From positions 1-46,949 of the forward strand of contig JBBRDT010000013.1 in NCBI GenBank assembly GCA_038203635.1: a DNA stretch of 46,949 bases, read 5' to 3'. Origin of the DNA: DASRIA01 sp038203635. GTDB lineage: Bacteria; Actinomycetota; Thermoleophilia; Solirubrobacterales; JBBDJG01. The translations under genes and the position numbers were made by a program. Below are positions 31,430 through 39,653 of this stretch, one piece after another; positions within the stretch are counted from its first letter, which is position 1; every line of letters starts with the position of its first letter. The notes under the pieces are model-generated. The model had not been told where the DNA came from and did not search any database. It worked only from the letters and a program-made list of their open reading frames with translations.

Positions 31430-32407
31430 TCAGTCCTGAAGCCAGCGTGCCACCTCTTTCGCGTGGTAGGTAACGATCACATCTGCTCCGGCCCGGCGGA
31501 TGGCGGTCAACGATTCCAGCACGACGGGGCGCTCGTCGAGCCAGCCGTTGCGGGCGGCGGCCTTGAGCGCTGCGTACTCGCCCGACACGTTGTAGGCGGC
31601 GACCGGGACGTCAACTGCTTCGCGCACGCGGTGGATGATGTCCAGATACGGCAGCGCCGGCTTCACCATCACCATGTCGGCCCCCTCGGCGACATCGATC
31701 TTCGCCTCCCGCACGGCCTCACGGGCGTTGGCGGGGTCCAGCTGGTACCCGCGCCTGTCGCCGAACGCGGGAGCCGAGTCGGCCGCATCGCGGAACGGCC
31801 CGTAGAAGGCAGACGCGAACTTCGCGCTGTACGCGAGGATCGGCACCTCGCTGTGGCCCTCGCTGTCGAGCTGCGTGCGGATCGCCGCGACGCGGCCGTC
31901 CATCATGTCGGAGGGCGCGACCGCGTCGGCCCCGGCCGCCGCGTGCGAGATCGCGGCCTTCGCAAGCAGCTCGAGCGTCACGTCGTTGTCGACTTGCCCG
32001 TCGTCGCGCACGACACCGCAGTGACCGTGCGACATGTATTCGCATAGGCAGACGTCGGTGATCACCGTGAGGCCGGGTTGTGCCTGCTTCAGCGCGCGGA
32101 CGGCGAGCTGCACGATGCCTTCGTCGTCGTAGGCGCCCGTGGCTGCTTCGTCCTTGTCGGCGGGAATGCCGAACAGCAGCACCGCGGGCACGCCGAGCTC
32201 GGCGATCTGCCCCGCCTCCTCCTCGAGGTGGGAGATCGTGAGCCGCTCGATCGCGGGCATCGACTCGATCGGCTCGCGCCGATCCTGCCCGTGGGTGACG
32301 AACAGCGGGTAGACGAGGTGGTCGACCGACAGGTCGGTTTCGCGCACCAGGCCGCGCAACGCGCTCGTGCGGCGCAACCTCCTCAGCCGCGTGGCGGGAA
32401 AAGACAT
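31430..32407 (-). CDS. hemB: Porphobilinogen synthase (delta-aminolevulinic acid dehydratase)
   Basis: Condenses two 5-aminolevulinates to porphobilinogen. The 325-residue protein has the Cys-rich zinc site TDVCLCEYMSHGHCG, the two lysines in ILAYSAKFASAFYGPF and VMVKPALPYLDII (the latter forms the Schiff base), and the usual LRRTSALRGLVRETDL start. The Cys set marks the zinc-dependent form. The ATG at 32407 gives the normal N-terminus. It follows the ABC permease gene by 43 bases and may be overlapped at its stop by the unusual start of the next gene. Confidence 0.95.
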   Translation of the reverse strand: MSFPATRLRRLRRTSALRGLVRETDLSVDHLVYPLFVTHGQDRREPIESMPAIERLTISHLEEEAGQIAELGVPAVLLFGIPADKDEAATGAYDDEGIVQLAVRALKQAQPGLTVITDVCLCEYMSHGHCGVVRDDGQVDNDVTLELLAKAAISHAAAGADAVAPSDMMDGRVAAIRTQLDSEGHSEVPILAYSAKFASAFYGPFRDAADSAPAFGDRRGYQLDPANAREAVREAKIDVAEGADMVMVKPALPYLDIIHRVREAVDVPVAAYNVSGEYAALKAAARNGWLDERPVVLESLTAIRRAGADVIVTYHAKEVARWLQD

Positions 32408-32450
32408 GCCGGGACAGGATATCCAGGGAGCCTCGCCGGCTGTGAGGCGC

Positions 32451-33791
32451 TCAGCCGAAACCACGTATCGCAACCCGGGAGGCCACCCCGAAGCCCACCG
32501 CCAGGGCGCTCAGGTGAAGCAGGGGGCCACCGAGGCTGCCGCTCGAATACAGGGCGGAGCGCATCGCGTCCACGGTCGCGTCGAACGGGAACACGAAAGA
32601 CACCGCCTGGGTGATGTCGTGCACGACGGGGCTCACCGCTCCGGACGGCACGAGCGCCAGGAACGCGACCGGCAGCAGCAGGGTGAAGGCCAGCAGCGAG
32701 GCCGCCTGGACCTCCCGTGCCAGCGCCCCGATCAGGGTGCCCATCGCCGCGAAGGCCATTGCCGCAACGGCGATCGCCGCCACCCACAGGTGGAAGCGAT
32801 CCCACTCGACGGTGGCGAAGGTCGCCACGGCCAGCAGCATCAGGAGGGTCACGGGGAGAGCACCGACCAGAGCGAACAGACCCTTCTCGGCCAGCAGGGT
32901 CGTGCGCGAGACCGGCCCGCGGACGAGCCTGCCGAACGTGTTCTGGTCACGTTCGAGCGCGAGCGCGCCGGACGCCAGCAACACGGTCACGAACATGAGG
33001 GACACGGCGACGGCGACAGCCGCGGCAAAGGTGGTGAGCGGCACGCGCGCGCCGCTGACGACCTGCTTGTCCACGCGGATGGGCTCGCTGAGCGCGGTCA
33101 GCACCTGGCTCGACAGCCCGAAATTCGCCTGTGCGATACGGGTGAACCGCACGACGCGGTCGAGGCCGCTGCGCTCCGGCGAGCCACGCGGCAGCCGCCG
33201 GCGCGCGGCCTCCACCGACTCGCCGATCCGGCGCAGGCCCAGGACGTTGAACCGCTCGCCGAACACGGTCACGTTGCCGCCGTTCAGCAGCAGGTCCAGG
33301 TAGCGCACGTTCGCGCGTGTGAGCGCGCGGGCGACCTGGCGGTTCGCCTCTGAGAGCGCAGCCGCGATGGCGTCGTCGACGAGGCGTGCCTTGACCGGGT
33401 CCTCCTCGCTGACGATCACCTCGAGCCTCGGCTGCTCGACCCGCGACTCGATCTTGCGGAAGGTGTCCTCGGGGATGATCAGCGCGCCCAGCACGTCCCC
33501 GTCGCGCACGCGCCGCTCGGCCTCTGCTCGCGTTGCGACGCGCACCGGGTCGATGTGGTCGCGCACCTGGTCGCCCGAGATCCCCAGCCGCAACGTTCCC
33601 GTGCCGACATCGAGCGACTGCCCGCGCGGTACCTCGTTCACGATCGCAACGCGCGGCTTGTCCGACCCGCGGCCGAGCGCGAGTCCGATCAGCAGCGCCA
33701 CCACCAGCGGATAGAGGACGAGCAGCCCGAGCAGCAGCGGGGAACGCTTGAGGATGCGCAGGTCCTTGGCGAGCAGGGTGCGCACTTTCAT
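32451..33791 (-). CDS. ABC-2-type exporter permease
   Basis: 446 residues with the ABC-2 layout of the NatB/YhgE-like group: one N-terminal helix (PLLLGLLVLYPLVVALLIGL), a large extracytoplasmic domain of about 200 residues (VAIVNEVPRGQSL ... GDVLGALIIPEDTFRKIES), and five helices in the C-terminal half. The ATG overlaps the ATPase stop by one base (TGATG), so the two form one exporter. The substrate is unknown. Its place ahead of hemB, hemL and the qcr genes could hint at haem, cytochrome or quinone-related export, but that is weak inference. Confidence 0.88.
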   Translation of the reverse strand: MKVRTLLAKDLRILKRSPLLLGLLVLYPLVVALLIGLALGRGSDKPRVAIVNEVPRGQSLDVGTGTLRLGISGDQVRDHIDPVRVATRAEAERRVRDGDVLGALIIPEDTFRKIESRVEQPRLEVIVSEEDPVKARLVDDAIAAALSEANRQVARALTRANVRYLDLLLNGGNVTVFGERFNVLGLRRIGESVEAARRRLPRGSPERSGLDRVVRFTRIAQANFGLSSQVLTALSEPIRVDKQVVSGARVPLTTFAAAVAVAVSLMFVTVLLASGALALERDQNTFGRLVRGPVSRTTLLAEKGLFALVGALPVTLLMLLAVATFATVEWDRFHLWVAAIAVAAMAFAAMGTLIGALAREVQAASLLAFTLLLPVAFLALVPSGAVSPVVHDITQAVSFVFPFDATVDAMRSALYSSGSLGGPLLHLSALAVGFGVASRVAIRGFG

Positions 33792-34510
33792 CAGTGGCCT
33801 TCCTGCCGGAGGAACTCGACGAACGCAGACTCGAGGTCGCCGGGTGCGTCGCCCGGTGAGGCAACGCGTTCCTGCAATTCGTTCGGTGCTCCCCAGAACA
33901 GGGCTTCCCCGTCGGCGAGGACCAGCATGCGATCCGCGTGCCGCTCCGCCTCGGAGAGCGTGTGGGTCGCGTACACGACGGTGGTGCCGTCCGCCGTCAG
34001 GCCACCGAGGTACTCCCACAGGCGCTCACGTTGGCGTGGGTCCAGTGCGGCGCTCGGCTCGTCCATCAGCAGCACCGGCGGGCTCGAGAGCAGGCCGATC
34101 GCGACGTTCAGGCGCTGGCGGTTGCCGCCCGAGAGCTGCGCGACCTGATCCTGCGCGCGCTCGCGCAGCCCGGTCTGGTCGAGCATCCGCGTGACGCTGG
34201 CTTCGACATCGGCGATCCGCTCCAGCTTGGCGAACAGACGCAGGTTCTCGGCCGCCGTGAGCTTGTCGTAGACGGCCGGCGTCTGCGGCACCCAGCCGGC
34301 GCGCCCTTCGGCCCGCACGGTTCCGGCGTCGGGCGCTTGGATCCCGGCGAGGATCGTCAGCAGGGTTGTCTTGCCGGCGCCGTTCGGCCCGACGCAGGCC
34401 ACCCGTTCACCGGTCGTCGCTTCGAGCGAGACGTCCTTCAGCGCGGCGCGGGCGCCGTAGCTCTTGCGCAAGCCCTCCGCTGCAAGCACGACAGGCGGAG
34501 GGACATGCAT
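33791..34510 (-). CDS. ABC transporter ATP-binding protein
   Basis: 239-residue ATPase partner of the permease that follows. Walker A is VGPNGAGKTTLLTILAG at about residue 39, the Q-loop is WVPQTPAVYDKL, the signature is QLSGGNRQRLNVAI, Walker B is VLLMDEPSAALD, and the switch His is in YATHTLSEAE. It groups with CcmA/NatA-type exporters. The ATG at 34510 gives a normal N-terminus; longer starts enter the divergent promoter region. It is the first gene of the leftward run that ends at the polyprenyl synthase. Confidence 0.92.
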   Translation of the reverse strand: MHVPPPVVLAAEGLRKSYGARAALKDVSLEATTGERVACVGPNGAGKTTLLTILAGIQAPDAGTVRAEGRAGWVPQTPAVYDKLTAAENLRLFAKLERIADVEASVTRMLDQTGLRERAQDQVAQLSGGNRQRLNVAIGLLSSPPVLLMDEPSAALDPRQRERLWEYLGGLTADGTTVVYATHTLSEAERHADRMLVLADGEALFWGAPNELQERVASPGDAPGDLESAFVEFLRQEGH

Positions 34511-34535
34511 CCTGCGAGGGTAACGTCCCATCCGG

Positions 34536-34541
34536 TATACA
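34536..34541 (+). promoter_or_regulatory. Possible -10 element for leaderless ymdB-like gene
   Basis: TATACA ends six bases before the ATG at 34548, so transcription would begin at or beside the start codon, and no ribosome site is present. No strong -35 hexamer is evident. Confidence 0.35.
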
Positions 34542-34547
34542 CGTCGC

Positions 34548-35336
34548 ATGTCCGGCAAGCGCGTGCTCTTCCTGGGAGACATCGTCGGCGAACCGGGCAG
34601 GGCCGCGGTCACTGCCACGCTCCCTAAGCTGGTCGAACGCTACTCGCCCGACCTCGTGGTCGCGAACGGCGAGAACGTGGCCGGTGGGCTCGGCATCACG
34701 CCGCGCACGGCCGACAAGCTGTTCGAGGCCGGCATCGACGTGCTGACCACCGGCAATCACGTCTTCCGGCACCGCGAGGTGTACGAGTACCTCGACAGCA
34801 GCGACCGCATCGTGCGACCCGCGAACTACCTCGAGTCGAACCCCGGCAAAGGTCACACGGTCGTGGAGCGCAACGGTGTGCGCTGGGGTGTCATGAACCT
34901 CAGCGGCAACGTCTTCATCGAGGCGGCTCACTCACCGTTCCACACGGCCGATCGGATCGTCGCGCGATTGCGGGACGAGGCGGACTACGTGATCGTCGAC
35001 TTCCACGCGGAGGCCACCAGCGAGAAGGTCGCGATGGGCTGGCACCTCGACGGGCGGGTGCTCGCCGTGCTGGGTACGCACACGCATGTCCCAACCGCCG
35101 ACGGTCGCGTGCTGCCGGGGGGCACGGCCTTCCTCACGGACCTCGGCATGACCGGTGCGCGCGGCGGCGTGATCGGCGTGAAGAAGGAACAGATCCTGGA
35201 GCGGTTCCTGACGCACATGCCGATCAAGTTCGAAACGGCCACAGACGACGTATGGGTGATGGGCGCGCTGATCGAGACAGGCGAGAACGGTCTTGCACGA
35301 TCGTTCGAGCAGGTGCTGGTTCCGGCTGAGGGCTAG
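34548..35336 (+). CDS. YmdB-like metallophosphoesterase (2',3'-cyclic nucleotide phosphodiesterase family)
   Basis: 262 residues of the YmdB family (TIGR00282 type), binuclear-metal phosphodiesterases active on 2',3'-cAMP. All metal-binding motifs are visible: LFLGDIVGEPGR, VVANGENVAGG, TTGNHVFRHRE, VDFHAEATSEK and LGTHTHVPTAD. In Bacillus the family acts in biofilm and sporulation control. It is divergent from the ABC operon. Its last 113 bases overlap, tail to tail, the coding region of the GT87-like membrane protein, which is unusually long for a convergent overlap. Confidence 0.93.
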   Translation: MSGKRVLFLGDIVGEPGRAAVTATLPKLVERYSPDLVVANGENVAGGLGITPRTADKLFEAGIDVLTTGNHVFRHREVYEYLDSSDRIVRPANYLESNPGKGHTVVERNGVRWGVMNLSGNVFIEAAHSPFHTADRIVARLRDEADYVIVDFHAEATSEKVAMGWHLDGRVLAVLGTHTHVPTADGRVLPGGTAFLTDLGMTGARGGVIGVKKEQILERFLTHMPIKFETATDDVWVMGALIETGENGLARSFEQVLVPAEG

Positions 35337-36963
35337 CGGCCCCCAGCAGCGCGATCAGGGCAAGCGGCAGCCACCACACGATGTAGAGGTAGAACCAGTG
35401 CGGGAGGCTGAGCTGCACGGCGATCAGCACGGCGGCGCCCAGCGCCGCCACCTGCAGCACGGTCTTCTCCTTCGGCACGAAGAACACCGCGGCCGCCAGC
35501 AGCACGGCGCCGGCCTTCACCAGGTCCTGCAGCCAGCCGAGGCTGTCCTCCTGTCCCCAGACGCTGAACGGTGAGTCCCGCCCGAGCTGGAAGCCCACCG
35601 TGCGGTCCCACAGCTCCCGGACGCCGCCGTCCGGGATCACGAGCGCAAACGCGAGCACCATCGTGGCGCCGAACGCGAGCGAGAAGACGATCGCGTCGCG
35701 GATGCGCCGGCGGTCGTAGCTCGCCCACAACGGCACGAGCGCGAGTGGAGCGAACTTCGACGACGCGGCGAGCGCCAGCGCCACTGCTCTGGCACGCGGG
35801 TGCGCAAGCGCCAGGAATGCGACCGTGACGAGGAGCGCGATCAGCGAATCGTTCGCGTTCGAGTTGAGCGTGAACAACGTGTACGGATAGGCGGCCCATG
35901 CGTAGGCAAAGATCAGCCCGAGGATGTTCCCCTCGCGGCCGCGCCGCAGCATCCGGCCCGCGAGGAAGAGGGCGAGCATCGTGAGCAGGTCGAACGCGAG
36001 CGCGGCGGCATGTGCAGCAGGGAGCTCGTCCCAGGACCCCGACCAGGGAAACAGCTGCTCGAAGGGCGTGTACGCGTAGTAGTTGACGGGGCCGTACGTG
36101 TCGCCCGCGCGATTGTCCGCGGGGAAGTTGCCGTACAGGTCCGACCCGTCGGCGATCCGATCCGCGCCGATCACACCCGAGTAGCCGACATCGATCACGT
36201 TCGAGTTGGTCAGGTTCAGCCCGATCCTGAAACCGACCAGGAAGATCAGGCCGAGCACGAGCCAGGTCGCGGGAACGAGGAGGAACGGCAGCGGCCGGCG
36301 CGGCGCGCGAGAGCGCGCGAGCATCAGCATGCGCACCACGAGGTACACCAGGACCGGGTAGACGAGCGGCACCGAGGTGAAGATCTCGCCCCGATTGAAG
36401 AAGAGGTGCGAGAGCGAGAACGACAGGAGCACCAGCAGATCGAGGTGCAGCAGCCGCAGCGGCCGCCGTGGGTCGAAGAAGGGGATGAAGAAGGCGAGCA
36501 TCAGCGGGATCCACACCTGCGGCGCGTTGACCTTGCGCCCGAAGGCGCCGTCGAGCCCGCGTGCCATCTGCCAGGCAACCTGAGGGCCCGTCCACACCTC
36601 GATCGCGCGACCCTCGCGCTCGTCGACGATCACCTGTGCGACCTCGTCGCCGTGGGCGTACCAGCTCACCTGCCACCGGCCCGGGCCCTTGGCGAACGCA
36701 TCGCGGCGGACGCGGTCGTGCTTGCGCAGCTCCTCCCGCAGCTTCGGCGAGCGGGCCGCGATCCGCGTGGCCTGGACGGCGTTGAGGAAGTGGTCGCGCG
36801 GCGGCTTCGTCGGGGAAGACGGCCGCGTCAGGGTCGCGTCGGGACGCACGGCCTGGCTGCGAGTCTCGGCCTCCTGCGCAAGCGCAGGCGTGTCCGCGAC
36901 TGCCAGCAGCCCGCAGGCGAGCGCTACGGCGAGTGCGGCGGTGCGGGCTGCCCGAAGCTCCAA
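35224..36963 (-). CDS. Polytopic membrane protein, GT87/mannosyltransferase-like
   Basis: 579 residues with an N-terminal signal-like helix, a soluble region of about 120 residues (residues 30-150), then around 11 membrane helices. The polytopic part resembles GT87/GT-C polyprenol-phosphate-sugar glycosyltransferases, with features such as DLYGNFPADNRAGDTYGPVN in the first periplasmic loop after DVGYSGVIGADRIADG, where the catalytic Asp of GT-C enzymes usually lies, and YTPFEQLFPWSG. The TTG at 36963 overlaps the GtrA stop by 40 bases; the true start may be later. The charged C-terminus is antisense to the ymdB-like gene for 113 bases. Sugar and acceptor are unknown. Confidence 0.8.
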   Translation of the reverse strand: MELRAARTAALAVALACGLLAVADTPALAQEAETRSQAVRPDATLTRPSSPTKPPRDHFLNAVQATRIAARSPKLREELRKHDRVRRDAFAKGPGRWQVSWYAHGDEVAQVIVDEREGRAIEVWTGPQVAWQMARGLDGAFGRKVNAPQVWIPLMLAFFIPFFDPRRPLRLLHLDLLVLLSFSLSHLFFNRGEIFTSVPLVYPVLVYLVVRMLMLARSRAPRRPLPFLLVPATWLVLGLIFLVGFRIGLNLTNSNVIDVGYSGVIGADRIADGSDLYGNFPADNRAGDTYGPVNYYAYTPFEQLFPWSGSWDELPAAHAAALAFDLLTMLALFLAGRMLRRGREGNILGLIFAYAWAAYPYTLFTLNSNANDSLIALLVTVAFLALAHPRARAVALALAASSKFAPLALVPLWASYDRRRIRDAIVFSLAFGATMVLAFALVIPDGGVRELWDRTVGFQLGRDSPFSVWGQEDSLGWLQDLVKAGAVLLAAAVFFVPKEKTVLQVAALGAAVLIAVQLSLPHWFYLYIVWWLPLALIALLGAASPQPEPAPARTIVQDRSRLSRSARPSPIRRLWPFRT

Positions 36964-37346
36964 AGCTTGTTGCCGATGAAGTTGAGCGGGGTCGCCGCCA
37001 GGATCGCAATCGCCTGCGCAACGACCTTGTCCACGTCGGCGGCGGTCACGAGGACTTCGAGCACGATCAGGTTGAGGCCCAGCGCCAGCAGGCTGACCGT
37101 GAAGAACCGTGCTGCCTGGAAACCCATGTGTCCTTCGGTCGCCCGGAAGGTCCAGTGCCGGTTCCAGAGGAAGTTGTTCGTCACCGCCACGCAGAACGCG
37201 AGCACGGCAGCGAGGATGTAGTGAACGCTGGAGGCCTTGACCAGCGTCGTGTAGACGGCCAGGTTGACGACGTAGCCGCTCGCGCCCACGGCCGAGAACT
37301 TGACGAGCTGCACCCAGTTGGCCGGTTGGCGCAGGCCGCGCCCCAC
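36924..37346 (-). CDS. GtrA-family membrane protein
   Basis: 140 residues with four membrane helices and the GtrA pattern QLVKFSAVGASGYVVNLAVY, NNFLWNRHWTFRA and PLNFIGNKLWSF. GtrA proteins help flip polyprenyl-phosphate-linked sugars or otherwise serve cell-surface glycosylation. The GTG at 37346 gives a usual length; earlier starts run into an arginine-rich non-family region. It sits between the phosphatase-fold enzyme and the GT87-like protein, and overlaps the latter, which supports a shared role in surface polysaccharide or lipid glycosylation. Confidence 0.88.
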   Translation of the reverse strand: MGRGLRQPANWVQLVKFSAVGASGYVVNLAVYTTLVKASSVHYILAAVLAFCVAVTNNFLWNRHWTFRATEGHMGFQAARFFTVSLLALGLNLIVLEVLVTAADVDKVVAQAIAILAATPLNFIGNKLWSFGQPAPPHSP

Positions 37347-37450
37347 CCGCAGCGCATGGTTCGTCGCGCGGCCGCGATCCGCAAGCGGGGCTTCTCGCTG
37401 CACCGTCCGGAAGATAGCCGACCGGGCGGTACGTTCAGCCGCTACGCGGC

Positions 37451-38923
37451 TCAGCCGCGCTGCTCGAAGTGCGAGATCACGATCGGAGCGACATCCGCGA
37501 TGGACCACTGCGCAGGCCAGTCCGGGCGCGTGGCATCGAGGTCCGGGCCGCAGTTCACGAACGCGAGCGTGGCGAGTGAGTCGCCGTGGCGCAGCGATCC
37601 GTGGCTGCCCCCGCCGACGTGATCCGCTCCACCCCAGTCGGTGAACTCGTAGCCGCGGGCTGCCGACACGAGCACGTCGCCGGCGCCCGCGCACGCCAGA
37701 GCGGACCAGATCCGCCGAAACGCATCCGGATAGGTACGGGAGACCGCTGCGCCGTCGGCGCGCTCCAGCTCCAGGGTCTCGAGGCTGCCCTCGACGTCCC
37801 ACGCCTGTCCGCGGCGGTCGCGCACGGTGTTTCCCGGGCGGAAGCGCAGCTCGCCGCGCGCAGTCCATATGCACGCCTCGGCGCCCTCTTTCCACGCCAG
37901 CACCTCGACTCCCTCGATCGCCCGCAGGCGCTTGAGCAGCCGCTCGCGGCCACGCGGCTCGAAGGCCTCCCGATCGATGTAGTAGACCATCGCCGAGCGC
38001 GCTCCCGGCGCGACCGCAAGCTCGGCGCCGTCGACGCCCAGTTCGTTCGGTTGCAGCACCCGCCAGTCCGAGAGCGCCGCCGCCAGGTGGATCCGCTGCG
38101 ACACCGACACCTGCGCATGGTCGGACATCAGGATCACCGCGTGATCGTCGAGGAACGACTCGATGCCTCCGGCCGGCTCGGCGAGCTCGGCGAAGTGCCG
38201 GTCGGCACGCGCGATCGACTCCACGGTCGCCTGCGGGCCGAACCGGTGCGAGTGATGGTCGTTGTCGGGCAATGAGAAGAGCATGAAGTCGTAGAGGTCG
38301 TGCTCTTCGACGAACGCGCCGACGCAACCGGAGTACGGGTCGCGCGTGCCGGGTCGCGCGAGCGTCGGGCGGCAGTCGACCTCCTGTGAGGAATAGAGCT
38401 CTCCATAGAAGAGCTCTGACGGGCCGTAGACCGGATGCCTGAAGTTCGTCGCCTGCGCGACGCGGCGGCGCAGACCCTGCACGCCCAGCTCGTGCCGCGT
38501 ACGACCCCGAAAGATCAGGAACGGGGTGCACGCGGTGCGCACCCCCATGTCGTCGAGTTGCTCGAAGACGGTCAGCGTGCGCCGCTGCAGGTGATCGAAG
38601 TTCATGTTGTAGACCGTGTCCGTCAGTGCACGCAGCACGCCGAACGTGCGGACCGCGGCAGCCGACGAGCCGTAGTCGACGTAGCGTTTCTCACCACGGT
38701 GGTACCAGCAGATGGACGGCACCCCATGGACGTCGGGCATGGTGCCGGTCGTGATCGAAGCGGCAGCCGCCGGCGTGACCGACGGGAACACGCTCACGCA
38801 GTCCGGGAAGTAGGTGCCGCGGCGCAGGATCTCGGCGAACGCAGGCGCGCGGCCCTCGGCAACCGCCCGCTCCAGCATCGCGGGTTTAAGAGCGTCGACC
38901 ATGACCAACACAAGTTTGGTCAT
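37451..38923 (-). CDS. Alkaline-phosphatase-fold phosphodiesterase/nucleotide pyrophosphatase-like protein
   Basis: 490 residues of the type I phosphodiesterase/nucleotide pyrophosphatase group. The first metal Asp is in MVDAL (residue 9), the nucleophile Thr is in PSVTPAAAASITTGTMPDVHG at about residue 50, and the remaining metal ligands are in DNDHHSHRFG, MSDHAQ and HVGGGSHGS. There is no signal peptide, so the enzyme is probably cytoplasmic or loosely membrane bound. The start codon lies within a long inverted repeat (38897-38927). It follows the DUF4126-like gene by two bases and precedes gtrA. Substrate not predictable; a phosphonate or lipid phosphodiester hydrolase is as likely as nucleotides. 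Confidence 0.85.
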   Translation of the reverse strand: MTKLVLVMVDALKPAMLERAVAEGRAPAFAEILRRGTYFPDCVSVFPSVTPAAAASITTGTMPDVHGVPSICWYHRGEKRYVDYGSSAAAVRTFGVLRALTDTVYNMNFDHLQRRTLTVFEQLDDMGVRTACTPFLIFRGRTRHELGVQGLRRRVAQATNFRHPVYGPSELFYGELYSSQEVDCRPTLARPGTRDPYSGCVGAFVEEHDLYDFMLFSLPDNDHHSHRFGPQATVESIARADRHFAELAEPAGGIESFLDDHAVILMSDHAQVSVSQRIHLAAALSDWRVLQPNELGVDGAELAVAPGARSAMVYYIDREAFEPRGRERLLKRLRAIEGVEVLAWKEGAEACIWTARGELRFRPGNTVRDRRGQAWDVEGSLETLELERADGAAVSRTYPDAFRRIWSALACAGAGDVLVSAARGYEFTDWGGADHVGGGSHGSLRHGDSLATLAFVNCGPDLDATRPDWPAQWSIADVAPIVISHFEQRG

Positions 38924-38927
38924 GGTC
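38897..38927. promoter_or_regulatory. 12-bp inverted repeat covering a start codon
   Basis: GACCATGACCAA, seven-base loop, TTGGTCATGGTC. The first ATG of the phosphodiesterase-like gene (38923) lies in one arm. In mRNA this would form a stable stem hiding the start codon, unless ribosomes arriving from the preceding gene (stop two bases away) open it. The codons used here (AAA, CTT, TTG) are rare in the window, suggesting selection on the RNA. Confidence 0.5.
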
Positions 38928-39504
38928 AGCGCAGGATTCGCAGGCCTTCGTACTTCTGTCCTGCGCGGCGGCGGCGGGCGAGCAGTACCCAGAGGCAGAA
39001 CGCGACTGCGAGATACGACGTGGGCGGCAACAGTACCGCCAGTGCGGCGATCGCGAGTGCGCCGAAGTCGCCCAGCACCGTGATCGTGCCGTCGCCTTCG
39101 CCGCGCGCCGCGAGCCGTTCCACCGCGCCTCCGAGGAACGCGCGCGCGGCCAGGAACCCGAGCAGCGCGCAGATCATGCCGGGCACGATGCCGACCGTTC
39201 CGAAGTAGTTCTCGTCTTCCAGCGCGCCCGCGAACATCATTCCGCCGAGCCCCATCGCGACGACCGCCCAGACGCCCTCGGGAACCTCGACCTCGGAGCG
39301 GTCGAGCAGCCACGCGGACGCGGTCAGCACAAACAAAAGGACGAGCCACCACACCGCCTCGAGCCACTCGAATCCCGTGTGCTCGAAGTCGATTCCGACG
39401 TTGGCGCGCGCCATGACCCCGATGAAGAGCGGCACGAGGAGCGCGCGCGCACCCGTCGCGAGTGACGAGCCGATGCCCTGCGAGATTGCCAGAAAGAGGT
39501 CCAT
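38926..39504 (-). CDS. DUF4126-like integral membrane protein
   Basis: 192 residues, about five membrane helices, starting MDLFLAISQGIGSSLATGAR. The N-terminal GIGSSLATGARALLVPLFIG, the FEWLEAVWWLVLLFVLTAS segment and the Gly-rich loop with GALEDENYFGTVGIVPGM fit the DUF4126 group; function unknown. The start has a good ribosome site (GAGGA, five bases ahead). It is the first gene of a leftward group followed by the phosphodiesterase-like, GtrA and GT87-like genes, so it may serve in the same envelope pathway. Confidence 0.75.
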   Translation of the reverse strand: MDLFLAISQGIGSSLATGARALLVPLFIGVMARANVGIDFEHTGFEWLEAVWWLVLLFVLTASAWLLDRSEVEVPEGVWAVVAMGLGGMMFAGALEDENYFGTVGIVPGMICALLGFLAARAFLGGAVERLAARGEGDGTITVLGDFGALAIAALAVLLPPTSYLAVAFCLWVLLARRRRAGQKYEGLRILR

Positions 39505-39653
39505 GTCTATCCTCTATGTTGCATTGTCCACGCTACGGAACGAGGGCCGTGGCCGGACGAGAGTATGCATGGCGCCGAGCAACGACAGGTTCGCGGGCGG
39601 GCGACCCGAATGAGGCCTCCGGGGTGGTACCCCTGGACGAGGGACCCACACAC

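Noticed and set aside
35333..37021. 562-codon minus-strand open frame in another phase
   Set aside because: Shadow of the GT87-like membrane protein; Ala/Arg-rich without helices.
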